DNA of 64,000 bases from CAVVGB01 sp963747715 (GTDB lineage Bacteria > Actinomycetota > Thermoleophilia > Gaiellales > Gaiellaceae), in the NCBI GenBank assembly GCA_963747715.1, contig CAVVGB010000009.1, forward strand, positions 310,001 through 374,000, written 5' to 3'. A program made the translations under genes and the position numbers. Positions 1 to 9,133 of this stretch are shown piece by piece. Within the stretch, counting starts at the first letter, position 1. Every line of letters begins with the position of its first letter. The notes beneath the pieces are model-generated. The model was not told the DNA's origin, did no database searches, and saw nothing but the letters and a program-made list of their open reading frames with translations.

Positions 1-359
1 CCGGCGGTGCGAGCGAGCGCGACGGGGAAGCAGTCCGCGGTGACGAGCATGAGCGCGCGGCGCGGCTCGTCCGTCCAGAGCCCGTCGCAGCGCTCGTACA
101 GCGTCCCCGGAGTGACGATGCCGCGCGCGTCCGCCTCGGTGACGCGCTCACCGTGGACCTGCCAGGCCATCGTCGCTTGTTCCGGATCAGCGTCAACGGC
201 CGCGCAGAGCCTCGTCCGGTTCTCGACGACGTTCTGCGGCTCGTCCGCCGTGAGGATGCCGAGGTTCAGTGATTCGAACGACCCGTCGCTCACACCGCCG
301 AGGCGTGTCGAGAAGGCGACGCGGTACGGCCCGCCGGCATCCCACTCGAAGAGCTTCAC
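1..359 (-). CDS. pgeF: Peptidoglycan editing factor PgeF (YfiH/DUF152), partial
   Basis: The N-terminal part of a multicopper-polyphenol-oxidase-like (DUF152) protein; the rest lies beyond the window edge. Family members act as purine nucleoside phosphorylase-like or peptidoglycan-editing enzymes. Visible motifs are STRLGGVSDGSFESLNLG near the start, WQVHGERV in the middle and LVTADCFPVAL (TADC-PV) near the cut end. The start is GTG at 357-359; this GTGA overlaps the TGA of the upstream protease gene, which supports translational coupling. About 119 codons are present of an expected 230-260. Family assignment is firm, the cellular role less so. Confidence 0.88.
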   Translation of the reverse strand, partial: MKLFEWDAGGPYRVAFSTRLGGVSDGSFESLNLGILTADEPQNVVENRTRLCAAVDADPEQATMAWQVHGERVTEADARGIVTPGTLYERCDGLWTDEPRRALMLVTADCFPVALARTA

Positions 360-977
360 GCGAGCACCAGCACATCCATCACCTCGGTGATGTTCCTGAG
401 CGCGTCGATCATCAGCCGCGAGAACTCGTCCTGGAAGATGAAGAAGGCGCCGAACACGATCAGCATCCCGAACTGGTCGAGCTGGATCCAGCGCGCGTAG
501 GTCGCGCGGTCCATGAGCACGCCGATGATCCGGGAGCCGTCGAGCGGCGGGACCGGGATGAGGTTGAAGAGCCCGAGCACGACGTTGACGATGTAGGCGT
601 TCTCCGCAACCTCGAGCGCCTGCACCTCCGAGATCCACATGGCGGATGACGGCCAGGCACAAAAGCGCAAGGAGGAAGTTCATCGCCGGGCCGGCCGCCG
701 CGACGAGGGCCATTCCCTCCTTCGGCCGGCGGAAGTAGCCGGGATTGACCGGAACTGGACGCGCCCAGCCGAACGGGAGATTGGCGAGGAGCGCCGTCAG
801 GATGAACATCGTCGTCCCGAGCGGGTCGAGATGCACGAGCGGGTTCAGGGTCAGGCGCCCCTGGTCGCGAGCGGTCGGGTCGCCAAGTCTCCACGCCACC
901 CACGCGTGCGCGAGCTCGTGCAGCGTCAGGCTCACGAGCACGATCGGGAGAAGCAGGAGAAGCGTCTCGATGTCCAT
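356..977 (-). CDS. Site-2 protease family (M50) membrane metalloprotease, frameshifted
   Basis: An intramembrane zinc protease of the short M50 type. The zinc motif HELAH sits at residues 20-24 inside the first membrane segment, followed by the family's LNPLVHLDPLG and PVPVNP segments and a second hydrophobic stretch after AAAGPAMNF. The C-terminal signature NLIPVPPLDGSR is present, but in another frame: the first half reads from ATG at 975-977 and the second half needs removal of one base near 641-650. Removing one C there gives the continuous hydrophobic stretch LAVIAMWISEV, so a single extra base is the simplest explanation. The restored protein is about 206 residues. It starts directly next to the stop of the nucleotidyltransferase gene. 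The substrate is unknown. Confidence 0.85.
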
Positions 978-3536
978 TTACGCCCGCAGTAGCTCGCGCG
1001 CCGCCTCGAGCTCGGCGGAGCGCCCGTCGAGCTGGCCGTTGAGCTTGAGGCGGAGAAGCTCCTCGAGCACGGCCCCGACGCGTGGAGACTCCCCCAGTCC
1101 GAGTGCGACAAGGTCCCCGCCCGAGATCTCCAGGCGCACGCCGCGCAGCTCCTCGAAGTAGCGCGTCAGCTGCTTAGCCCCCTTGCCCTTGGCCTGGGCG
1201 AGTGCGAGCAGCGCCCCGTCGGGATCGTGCGGCTCGACGACGGCTCGAAGCTCCGCCGCGTCCTTGATGCCGGCGACGAGCTCACGGAGACGCGGCGCAA
1301 CCGTGACGGCGTCGGCGATCCGCTCGGCGTCGCGCCGGCGCAGCTTGAGACGGTCGGACCAGTCCAGCACCTCCGTCGAGGACATCTTGCGCGCGAGCAC
1401 GGCCAGCCGAAGGCGCCATGCCGGAGCGGAAGGGGCGTAGCGCATGCGCAGACCGTCGAGCTGCTCGATCAGGCGCGCCGCGTCGTCGTCCGCCGCCAGG
1501 CGCGCGTGCACGGCCCGGTCGATGCCGAGCTCCGCCAACCGCCGCACTGAGTCCGTGACGCGCTCCTCCGAGAAGAGGTCCTGAAGCTCGTCGCGCAGCC
1601 GCGCGCTCGACAGCTCACCCACGAGCTCCATCTCGACACAAGCGCGCGCGAGGGCGAGCGTGTGCGCGTCCATGCGAAACCCGTAGCGATTCTCGTAGCG
1701 GATGGCGCGGAAGATGCGCGTGGGATCGTCGATGAACGAGAGGTTGTGCAGCACGCGGATGAGGCGACCTTCGAGGTCGCGGTGACCGCCGAAGTAGTCG
1801 ACGAGCCGTCCGAAGTCCTCACCCTTCAGCGACACCGCCATCGCATTGATGGTGAAGTCGCGCCGATAGAGGTCCTGGCGGATCGACGCCTGCTCGACCG
1901 CCGGCAGCGCACCCGGGTAGTCGTAGAACTCTGTCCGCGCCGTGGCCACGTCGATGCGCCCGCCCTCGCCGTGGAGCACGACCACCGTTCCGAACTTCTC
2001 GTGCGGGACCGGGCGGCCGCCGAGCACGCGGGCGAGCGCCTTGCCGAAAGCGATCCCGTCGCCTTCCACGGCGATGTCGACGTCGAAGTTCGGCTCACCC
2101 ATGAGCACGTCGCGCACCGCGCCGCCAACGAGGTAGACGCCGTCGAACGGCTCGCTGACCGCCTGCACGGCCTCGAAGACCGGCTGGAGATGCGCGAGCG
2201 CGTCCAGCTTGTCGGCGATGCTCACGCCGGCGCCTGCCACTCCGTCCCGGTGCGGCTCCTCGAGCGCGCGCAGGAGGTCGCTCCGCGCGACCACGCCGAC
2301 CACCTTCCCGTTGCGCACGACGGGGACACGGCCCGCGTCGGAGGCAGCCACGAGGCGGACAAGCTCGGCGAGGGGCGTGTCCTCCGAGCACGTGACCACT
2401 TCCGAGCTCATCACGCTCTTGACGGGAGCGTGCGAGAGGTCATGGCCGATCGCCTTGTCGAGGTCCTCGCGCGTCACCATTCCCGCGAGCGCTCCGTCCT
2501 CCCCCACGAGAATCCCGCTCTGGCGGTGTCGCTGGCACAGCACCATTGCGTGCGCGACGGAATCGTCCGGTGAGACGAAGCGCACCGGCTGCGACATGAT
2601 CTCGCGCGCGGTGACGCCCTCGCGCACCGCCGACGGCAGCGCCTCGAGAACGATCTTCTTCGCCTCGGCGATCGCCCCGCGGTGAATCGCCGATGCGGCC
2701 TGCGCGTGACCCCCGCCTCCGAGGGCGCCCGCGACGGCAGCGGCGTCGAGCTCGGCGACGCGCGTCCGCACGACGCAAAAAACCCGCTCGTCCATCTCGA
2801 CGAGACAGACGAGCGCGCGGCAGTCCGTGAGGTCGACGAGCTTGTGCGCGAGGTTCGAGATGCCGTCCACGTACTGCGGCCACGACACCGCCGCGACGAG
2901 CACCTCGAAGCCGCCGGCGCAATGAGTCTCGAGCGCGTTCAGGAGCGCATCGAGCAGCGCCCGCTCGCCCTCGCCAAGGGGGGAGTGCAGGTACTGAGCG
3001 ACCATCTCCTGGCTGGCGCCGTGGCGAAGACACCAGGCGACCGCCTCGGCGTCGCGGAGGGTGACGCCCGGGTACGTGAGCGAGCCGGTGTCTTCGTGGA
3101 TGCCGAGGGCGAACACGGTCGCCTCGAGCGGGCTCACCTCGACCTCGCGCTCGGCCAGGATCGACACCATCGTCGTGGTGAGCGCACCGTCGTTCGAGCG
3201 CACGACGTTGCCCGCGGGCGCCCAGTCCGGCTGCCCCTCGCCGTGGTGGTCGAAGACGACGACCTCGACCTTCGAGTCCCGCGCCACGCGCTCGAACTCG
3301 CCGAGCCGCTCGGGGCTCGTGGTCTCGACGACGATGAGCCGCTTGATGGCCTTCGTGTCGACGCGTCCGGGCTCGGCCACGTCGAGCTCCTCGGAGTGCA
3401 GGCGGTAGAACTCCCGCACGTTCTTGTTCAGGGAGCCCGAGAGAGCGACGACGGCGCCCGGATAGAGGCGGCGAGCCGCCAACATTGCGGCAAATGCATC
3501 GAAGTCTGTGTTCGTGTGGCTGACGATGACGTCCAC
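978..3536 (-). CDS. cca: DHH phosphoesterase-CBS-tRNA nucleotidyltransferase fusion (poly(A) polymerase/CCA family)
   Basis: An 852-residue multidomain protein. Residues 1-300 are a DHH/DHHA1 phosphoesterase domain (DHH at 96-98, GGGGHA at 273-278). Residues 305-430 hold two CBS domains (REIMSQPV and KSVMSSEV). From about 465 comes a class II nucleotidyltransferase with LVGGAVRD at 469-476 and the metal-binding FDVDIAVEG at 484-492, followed by the RNA-binding helices (DPTRIFRAIRYENRYGF). This architecture is known from split A-adding or CCA-adding enzymes in several phyla, so 3'-end tRNA maturation is likely; the DHH part may trim or degrade short nucleotides. The start is GTG at 3534-3536. 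No second CCA enzyme is visible here, so whether it adds CCA or only A cannot be decided. Confidence 0.9.
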   Translation of the reverse strand: MDVIVSHTNTDFDAFAAMLAARRLYPGAVVALSGSLNKNVREFYRLHSEELDVAEPGRVDTKAIKRLIVVETTSPERLGEFERVARDSKVEVVVFDHHGEGQPDWAPAGNVVRSNDGALTTTMVSILAEREVEVSPLEATVFALGIHEDTGSLTYPGVTLRDAEAVAWCLRHGASQEMVAQYLHSPLGEGERALLDALLNALETHCAGGFEVLVAAVSWPQYVDGISNLAHKLVDLTDCRALVCLVEMDERVFCVVRTRVAELDAAAVAGALGGGGHAQAASAIHRGAIAEAKKIVLEALPSAVREGVTAREIMSQPVRFVSPDDSVAHAMVLCQRHRQSGILVGEDGALAGMVTREDLDKAIGHDLSHAPVKSVMSSEVVTCSEDTPLAELVRLVAASDAGRVPVVRNGKVVGVVARSDLLRALEEPHRDGVAGAGVSIADKLDALAHLQPVFEAVQAVSEPFDGVYLVGGAVRDVLMGEPNFDVDIAVEGDGIAFGKALARVLGGRPVPHEKFGTVVVLHGEGGRIDVATARTEFYDYPGALPAVEQASIRQDLYRRDFTINAMAVSLKGEDFGRLVDYFGGHRDLEGRLIRVLHNLSFIDDPTRIFRAIRYENRYGFRMDAHTLALARACVEMELVGELSSARLRDELQDLFSEERVTDSVRRLAELGIDRAVHARLAADDDAARLIEQLDGLRMRYAPSAPAWRLRLAVLARKMSSTEVLDWSDRLKLRRRDAERIADAVTVAPRLRELVAGIKDAAELRAVVEPHDPDGALLALAQAKGKGAKQLTRYFEELRGVRLEISGGDLVALGLGESPRVGAVLEELLRLKLNGQLDGRSAELEAARELLRA

Positions 3537-3836
3537 GCCTCAAGGTTAGACCCCGACCCGGCAATTCCCGGGTAGGCCCTGCGAGGGGTGCCAGGCCGAC
3601 AAAACCTGTTCTGTCGGACGGCCCGGCTCTAGCCGTTCGGGTGAAGGCAAGCACGCTCGGCCGCTTGAAACTCGTACGGCCATACGCAGAGGAAATTCGA
3701 CGGTGCAGCCGACACTCTTGGGGCCCCTGCCTGGGCCGATCCGAATCCCCCTCAGGTGGGGGATTTGCCTGCTGCCTCCTGGCGACGACGGTTCAACAGT
3801 ACGCATGGAAACCCCGGGGTCTACGTCGCCAAGGCC
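3537..3836 (+). other. Intergenic region upstream of the secreted repeat protein
   Basis: About 300 bases between two divergently transcribed genes, with no supported coding sequence. It must hold the promoters of both. The clearest structure is the perfect 8-bp hairpin listed separately. I compared it by eye with cyclic-di-GMP and cyclic-di-AMP riboswitch consensus motifs, because such elements often precede secreted proteins, and found no convincing match. Confidence 0.6.
3744..3765 (+). promoter_or_regulatory. Perfect 8-bp hairpin in the leader of the repeat-protein gene
   Basis: AATCCCCC (3744-3751) pairs perfectly with GGGGGATT (3758-3765) around the loop TCAGGT. It lies 71 bases before the chosen ATG. 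No T-run follows, so it is not a simple intrinsic terminator; it could be an operator or an RNA structure in the 5' leader. Confidence 0.45.
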
Positions 3837-6743
3837 ATGAAAACGCGCCTCCTCGTCGCGGCGCTCGCCGTCGCTCTCATCTCCGTGGCGCCCGCAGGGA
3901 GTGCTCCGCCTGTCCCCGATCCGATCGGCCCGCCCGACGGGCAGGAGGTCCCCTTCCTCCCCGCCTTCGCGTGGAACGGAGTCGCAGGGGCCGCGCGGTA
4001 CCAGTTCCAGCTCGCAGCGGACCCGAACTTCAACTCGCCGCTCTTCAACATCTCGACGCGCAACACGCGCGCAACACCTGAGAAGACCGTTCCGAACGGG
4101 GTGTACTACTGGCGTGTTGCGAGCATCGACTCCGGCGGGAGCGTCTCCAACTGGAGCGCGGTCATGAGCATCGAGAAGCTCTGGGCGGAGACTCCGACGC
4201 TCTCGACGCCGGCCGACGAAGCCACCGTCTCGTTCCCCGCTGATCCCCTCGTGCTCCGCTGGAACCCAGTGCCCGGCGCGGCGAAATACCGTGTCTTCCT
4301 CGCACGCGACGAAGCACTCGCTTCACTCGTGACCAGCAGCGGGGACCCCTGGGAAGTCCAGGCGACGAACCTCGCCCCCAACGTGCTCCTCGCTTCGAAC
4401 ACCTACTACTGGGCGATCACGCCGCTCGACGCTCAGGGAAACCCGGGCGAGCAGTCGGCCGTGAGATCCTTCACCTGGGAGTGGCCGTCGGAGACGACGC
4501 CATTCCTGAACGACCTCGCACCGAGCACCGAGCACTTCGACCCGCAGTTCGCCTGGGACATGGTCCCCGGCGCCGCGAGATACGAGGTCGAGGTCAACTC
4601 CGACTCCAACTTCGACCCGGCATCGAAGGTCTGCTGCACCGACAAGCCGGTGTCGACGACGCTCACTCCGCTCGAAGTCTTCGCGAACAACACCTACTAC
4701 TGGCGCGTGCGGGCCATCGACCGGGGCGGGAACGCCGGCGTCTGGAACGAAGGACCGAGCTTCGACAAGACGTTCGACAACTATCCCGACCTCAGCGAGG
4801 ACTCGATCAAGAACCTCCGCATGCGCGACGCGAACGATCCCGGCACCGATCTGGAGCCCGGCACGGACGGCTACCAGACGGACACGCCCATCCTCACGTG
4901 GGACCCGGTGCCTGGCGCGGCGAGCTACCAGGTCGACGTCGTCCCGTTCCAAAGCGTGAACGGCAGCCCCGAGATGTGTAACTGGACGGCTTCAAGCAGC
5001 GCGCGCTGGACGGTTCCGACGTCTTCGACCTCGTGGACGCCGCTCGGCAACGCGAGCACTACCCTCCCCTTCAGCTCCGGCTTCAGCGTCTCCAGAGACA
5101 TCCGCGCGATCGCGGCCGGCGAGTCCTACTGCGCGCGTGTGCGGGCACGTAGCGGTCGCGTCTCCCTGAGCACGGCCATCTGGGGCGACTACACGTTCCT
5201 CGGCAACGGGGCCTCCCAACCGTCCTTCACCTACTCCGGCGCGCCAGCAGGCGACGTCTGCTCGCCGGATTGCAACCCTGGTTACCTCGGCGCCGATGAC
5301 TATCTGGGCCCGTTCAGAACCGAGACGGTCGGCGCCAACCCGCTCTTCACGTGGAAGCCCATCGCCGGCATGAACTCGTACTGGGTGATCGTCGCAAAAG
5401 ACCCGTCCTTCACGACCATCATCGACTACGCCATCACCCACGTCCCGGCGTACGCCGTGCGCACGCGAACGGCGCCCCTTACCTACGCCGACGAGGAGAC
5501 TTCGTACTACTGGGTCGTCCTTCCGGCCACCGGCTTCAACGGCAGCGGTGCCCAGGGGAATCCGGCGCTCGGAGCGTACGCGGACTTCCAGAAGCAGACC
5601 ACTCCGCCCGAGATGCTCGCCCCCGACGACGCAGCGAGCTTCGCGGGACAGCCCACGTTCGAATGGAGCTCGATCTACGGCGCCCGGCGCTACCGCGTCC
5701 AGGTCGACGACGAGATCACGTTCAGCGCTCCGCTCCTCGACGACACGCGGACCGCCTCGACCGCCTACACCTCTCTCAAGACGTACCAGTCCGCGCAGAC
5801 GTACTACTGGCGTGTTGCCCCGGAGGACGAGCAGAACAGGGGACTCACGTGGTCGGACTACCGCAGCTTCCAGATTTCTCTACCGGCTCCGGTCCTCGAC
5901 ATGGACGACTTTGGCACCGCCGAAGCCCCGCCGGTCATCTCTTGGTCGCCGGTTCCCGGCGCCGTTTCGTACACCCTCGACGTCCAGGAGTCCGACGGTG
6001 ACCACACCCAGTTCGCGGGCTTCCCTTCCACGGCTTCGTCGTGGCAGAAGTTCACCGGTGTCGGGATCATGACGTTGAAGGTGCGCGCGGAATTCCCGAC
6101 CGCGAGCACGTTTACGACGGTGTCCGGTCCGTGGTCGGAGACGTCGACGTTCACACACGTCATCCAGGAGCCGCAGAACCCGACCTCCGACGCCGGGCAG
6201 AACAGGCTGCTCCTGCACTGGGATGCGAAGACGGGAATGAAGAACTACAAGATTCAGATTTCCGCCCGCGAGGATTTCACGCCCTTCATCGAGCAGAAGA
6301 CGACCGATGACCCGCGCTTCGCGTCGACGATGATCTCGACCGCCTTTACGAACGGCGGGCACTTCTGGTGGCGGGTGGCCGGTATCGACGCCGACGGCAA
6401 CCAAGGCGACTGGGCCACCCGCACCTTCGACCTGCCTGCGATGTCCAGCTCGGGCGGCCCCACGGTCTCGGGGATCTTCAGCCTCGGCTCGAAGGGCCGG
6501 CTCGTGAAGAACCGCACCAAGACCATCGAGATCCACGTCAAGGATTCTGTGTCCCTCGCGCCCATTCGCTTCGCGACTGTGCGCGCCTCCGGCGCGGGCG
6601 TCACGACGACGACGAGGACGACGAACTCGTCCGGTATCGCGACCTTCTCGCTCAGGCCGACGAGCCTTCGCAAGGTGACCTTCCGGGTCAGCAAGTCGGG
6701 CTACACGACCGCCTACCTCAAGAAGACGGTCCGCCGGCCCTAG
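3837..6743 (+). CDS. Large secreted protein with fibronectin-III-like repeats
   Basis: A 968-residue exported protein. The ATG at 3837 was chosen because it is followed at once by a signal peptide (MKTRLLVAALAVALISVAPA, cleavage near GSA); the upstream in-frame ATG at 3756 would add 27 residues without signal character. The body consists of about eight beta-sandwich repeats. Each has a PVPGAAxY-like first strand and ends in a (Y/W)YWRV-x-x-D-x-x-G strand, for example VYYWRVASID, NTYYWRVRAID, QTYYWRVAPED and FWWRVAGID. The last ~95 residues form a separate carboxypeptidase-regulatory/Ig-like domain (residues after GPTVSGIF) ending in a basic tail. No catalytic motif or sortase signal was seen. 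A surface or extracellular adhesion/scaffold role is inferred. It is one of the few plus-strand genes and stands alone. Confidence 0.75.
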   Translation: MKTRLLVAALAVALISVAPAGSAPPVPDPIGPPDGQEVPFLPAFAWNGVAGAARYQFQLAADPNFNSPLFNISTRNTRATPEKTVPNGVYYWRVASIDSGGSVSNWSAVMSIEKLWAETPTLSTPADEATVSFPADPLVLRWNPVPGAAKYRVFLARDEALASLVTSSGDPWEVQATNLAPNVLLASNTYYWAITPLDAQGNPGEQSAVRSFTWEWPSETTPFLNDLAPSTEHFDPQFAWDMVPGAARYEVEVNSDSNFDPASKVCCTDKPVSTTLTPLEVFANNTYYWRVRAIDRGGNAGVWNEGPSFDKTFDNYPDLSEDSIKNLRMRDANDPGTDLEPGTDGYQTDTPILTWDPVPGAASYQVDVVPFQSVNGSPEMCNWTASSSARWTVPTSSTSWTPLGNASTTLPFSSGFSVSRDIRAIAAGESYCARVRARSGRVSLSTAIWGDYTFLGNGASQPSFTYSGAPAGDVCSPDCNPGYLGADDYLGPFRTETVGANPLFTWKPIAGMNSYWVIVAKDPSFTTIIDYAITHVPAYAVRTRTAPLTYADEETSYYWVVLPATGFNGSGAQGNPALGAYADFQKQTTPPEMLAPDDAASFAGQPTFEWSSIYGARRYRVQVDDEITFSAPLLDDTRTASTAYTSLKTYQSAQTYYWRVAPEDEQNRGLTWSDYRSFQISLPAPVLDMDDFGTAEAPPVISWSPVPGAVSYTLDVQESDGDHTQFAGFPSTASSWQKFTGVGIMTLKVRAEFPTASTFTTVSGPWSETSTFTHVIQEPQNPTSDAGQNRLLLHWDAKTGMKNYKIQISAREDFTPFIEQKTTDDPRFASTMISTAFTNGGHFWWRVAGIDADGNQGDWATRTFDLPAMSSSGGPTVSGIFSLGSKGRLVKNRTKTIEIHVKDSVSLAPIRFATVRASGAGVTTTTRTTNSSGIATFSLRPTSLRKVTFRVSKSGYTTAYLKKTVRRP

Positions 6744-6750
6744 CCCCGGA

Positions 6751-6772
6751 GTCGCGCTTACAGATGCGCGAC
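6751..6772. terminator. Hairpin between convergent genes
   Basis: GTCGCGC (6751-6757) pairs with GCGCGAC (6766-6772) around an 8-base loop, exactly at the junction where the plus-strand repeat-protein gene meets the minus-strand ridA gene. There is no T-run, so it may only assist termination. Confidence 0.35.
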
Positions 6773-7147
6773 GACTTCGATCTCGATCTTCACGCCTGAC
6801 GGCAGGCCGGCTACCTGAACGGTCGCGCGAGCGGGCGGCGTGTCGCCCATGAAGCGCCCATACACCTCGTTCATGGCGGGGAAGTCGGCGAAGTCTGCGA
6901 GGAAGATCGAGGCCTTGAGGACCTTGTCGAGGCTCGATCCGGCCTCTTCCAGGACCCCCTTCACGTTCTCGAGCGTTCGTTCGGTCTGCTGCTCGATGCC
7001 GCCGCCGATCGGCTCGTTCGTACCGGGGTCGATCGCGACCTGACCCGAGACGAATACGAGGTCGCCGAACACGATGCCCTGCGAGTACGGCGCGCCCTGG
7101 AAGGGCTTCGGAGCCTTGTCGGTACGGACTGCGCGCTTCTCAGCCAC
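6758..7147 (-). CDS. ridA: RidA family reactive intermediate/imine deaminase
   Basis: A 129-residue RidA/YjgF/Rid-family protein that hydrolyses reactive enamine and imine intermediates released by PLP enzymes. It has the APYSQG motif, the VFVSGQVAIDP strand, LENVKGVLEEAGSSLDKVLK and the C-terminal PARATVQVAGLP with the conserved arginine, then IEIEVVAHL. Length is typical. The start is GTG at 7145-7147, 48 bases after the murA stop; same strand, so the two may be cotranscribed. Confidence 0.93.
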   Translation of the reverse strand: MAEKRAVRTDKAPKPFQGAPYSQGIVFGDLVFVSGQVAIDPGTNEPIGGGIEQQTERTLENVKGVLEEAGSSLDKVLKASIFLADFADFPAMNEVYGRFMGDTPPARATVQVAGLPSGVKIEIEVVAHL

Positions 7148-7195
7148 CGGCGCGGAACCCTAGCGCCTCAGCTTCGGCAGCGGGCCGATGGGGTG

Positions 7196-8506
7196 CTAGC
7201 CCTCGACGCGCTCGATGCTCGCGCCCAGGGCGCGGAGGCGCTCGTCGATCCGCTCGTAGCCGCGGTCGATCTGGCCGATGTTCCCGATCGTCGACGTCCC
7301 TTCGGCGGCCAGGCTCGCGATCAGCATCGCCATGCCGGCTCGGATGTCGGGGCTCTCCATCCGCCCCCCGTACAGGCGAGCCGGACCGTTGACGACGGCG
7401 CGGTGCGGATCGCAGAGGATGATCCGCGCGCCCATGTTCACGATCTTGTCGACGAAGAACAGCCGGTTCTCGAACATCTTCTCGAAGATGAGCACGGTGC
7501 CCCGTGCCTGCGTCGCCACCGCGAGTGCGATCGACGTAAGGTCGGCGGGGAACGCCGGCCAGGGCCCGTCTTCGATCTTCGGGATCTGAGATCCGATGTC
7601 GTCCTTGACGGCGAGCTCCTGGCCGTCGGGGACGCGAACCCAGGAGTCGCCGACCTCCCAGGTGACCCCGAGCCGCTCGAAGCCGGGCCAGATCGCCGAC
7701 AGATGCTCGGGCACCACGTCTTCGATGAGGATGTCGCCCTCGGTGACCGCGGCGAGGCCGATGAAGCTCGCCACCTCGATGTGGTCGGGACAGATGCGCC
7801 AGCTGCCCCCGTGCAGGCGTTCAACGCCGCGGACACGGAGCACGTTCGATCCGATGCCCTCGATCTCCGCTCCCAGCGAGACGAGAAAGCGGCACAGGTC
7901 CTGGACGTGCGGCTCGCTTGCCGCGTTGCCGATGATCGTCTCCCCGCGCGCGAGCACGGCCGCCATCAGCGTGTTCTCCGTGCCGGTGACCGACGCCTCG
8001 TCGAGGAAGACGTTCGCTCCCACGAGACCGTCCGTGCGCATGTGGTAGCGGCGGTTGGCGTGCACGTGCGCACCGAGCCGCGAGAAAGCGTGGATGTGCG
8101 TGTCGAGTCGCCGGCGCCCGATCACGTCGCCGCCGGGCGGCGGAATGATCGCCTCGCCGCAGCGCGCGAGCAGCGGGCCGGCAAGTAGGACCGACGCGCG
8201 GATGCGGCTGCAGAGCACCTCGTCGAGCTCGCGCTTCGTGACGTCGGCGGCGTGGATCCGCACCTCGCCGCCGCCCACTTGCTCGACGTCGACGCCGAGG
8301 TCGGCGACGAGCTCGAGCATCGTCTCAACGTCGGTGATCGCCGGGACGTTCGTGAGCGTCACCGGCTCGTCGGTGAGGAGCACGGCCGCGATGATTGGGA
8401 GGGCGGCGTTCTTGTTGCCCGCAGCACGGATCGCCCCGTTCAGCGGGCGGGCGCCTTCGATGACGAAGGCCTCCATCACGGCATCGGACACGACAGTGGT
8501 CTGCAT
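7196..8506 (-). CDS. murA: UDP-N-acetylglucosamine 1-carboxyvinyltransferase
   Basis: First committed enzyme of peptidoglycan precursor synthesis: transfers enolpyruvate from PEP to UDP-GlcNAc in the cytoplasm. The 436-residue length and the motifs AAGNKNAALP, RIRASVLLAGPLLAR and LDTHIHAFSRLGA are typical. The active-site loop reads PPPGGDVIG, so the usual catalytic Cys (GGC) is Asp, at residue 127 of this translation. Cys-to-Asp at this place is known in Mycobacterium and Chlamydia and makes the enzyme insensitive to fosfomycin. The listed start is ATG at 8504-8506; the ATG ten codons in (MEAFVIEGARPLNG) fits family N-termini better. No clear ribosome binding site decides between them. Confidence 0.95.
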   Translation of the reverse strand: MQTTVVSDAVMEAFVIEGARPLNGAIRAAGNKNAALPIIAAVLLTDEPVTLTNVPAITDVETMLELVADLGVDVEQVGGGEVRIHAADVTKRELDEVLCSRIRASVLLAGPLLARCGEAIIPPPGGDVIGRRRLDTHIHAFSRLGAHVHANRRYHMRTDGLVGANVFLDEASVTGTENTLMAAVLARGETIIGNAASEPHVQDLCRFLVSLGAEIEGIGSNVLRVRGVERLHGGSWRICPDHIEVASFIGLAAVTEGDILIEDVVPEHLSAIWPGFERLGVTWEVGDSWVRVPDGQELAVKDDIGSQIPKIEDGPWPAFPADLTSIALAVATQARGTVLIFEKMFENRLFFVDKIVNMGARIILCDPHRAVVNGPARLYGGRMESPDIRAGMAMLIASLAAEGTSTIGNIGQIDRGYERIDERLRALGASIERVEG

Positions 8507-8563
8507 AGGAGGTTGGCCGCTCTGACAGTAGCGCGGACGGAGGAAGTTATCCTAATTTTCCCC

Positions 8564-9133
8564 ATGGAGGTCACTCGCGAGCGGGCGTGGGACACGCTCA
8601 CCAAGTACACCCAGAGCGAGGCGCTGCGCCGCCACGCGCTCGCGGTCGAGGCCGCCGTCGGGTGGTACGCGCGGCACTACGGCGAGGACGAGGAGCTCTG
8701 GCGCGCCACCGCCCTCCTCCACGACTTCGACTATGAGATACACCCGACGCTCGACAAGCATCCGCAAGACGGCGCACCCATCCTGCGACAGGAGGGCTAC
8801 CCCGAGGAGCTCGTCGAGTCGGTCCTCTCCCACGCCGAGCACCTCTCCATGCCCCGGGACACACAGCTCAAGAAGACGCTCTTCGCGTGCGACGAGCTCG
8901 CCGGATTCGTCCACGCCTGTGGGCTCGTCCGGCCCGATGGGATCGAGACGCTCGAGCCGAAGTCCGTTCGCAAGAAGCTCAAGCAGCCGTCGTTCGCCGC
9001 GGGCGTGCACCGGGACGAGGTCTACGAAGGCGCCGAGCAGCTTGGGATCGACCTCGACGAGCACATTCGCAACGTCGTCGCGGCGATGCGCCCGATCGCC
9101 GGTCAGCTCGGGTTGAGAACGGCCGAGAGCTAG
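8564..9133 (+). CDS. HD domain-containing protein (putative phosphohydrolase)
   Basis: A 189-residue HD-superfamily protein. H24 (RRHALAVE) and the HD pair at 53-54 (LLHDFDYE), with the later SHAEH segment, form the expected metal site. Such small HD proteins are metal-dependent phosphohydrolases, often of nucleotides; the substrate here is unknown. ATG at 8564 was chosen because the upstream part of the open frame runs antisense into murA. The gene diverges from murA across a 57-base gap that contains an unusually AT-rich patch (around 8547-8560), a likely promoter site. Its last bases overlap the end of the convergent lipoprotein gene. Confidence 0.8.
   Translation: MEVTRERAWDTLTKYTQSEALRRHALAVEAAVGWYARHYGEDEELWRATALLHDFDYEIHPTLDKHPQDGAPILRQEGYPEELVESVLSHAEHLSMPRDTQLKKTLFACDELAGFVHACGLVRPDGIETLEPKSVRKKLKQPSFAAGVHRDEVYEGAEQLGIDLDEHIRNVVAAMRPIAGQLGLRTAES

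Noticed and set aside
3537..3836. Possible cyclic-di-nucleotide riboswitch before the secreted protein
   Set aside because: The conserved GEMM and ydaO core motifs could not be found by eye; only a simple hairpin is supported.
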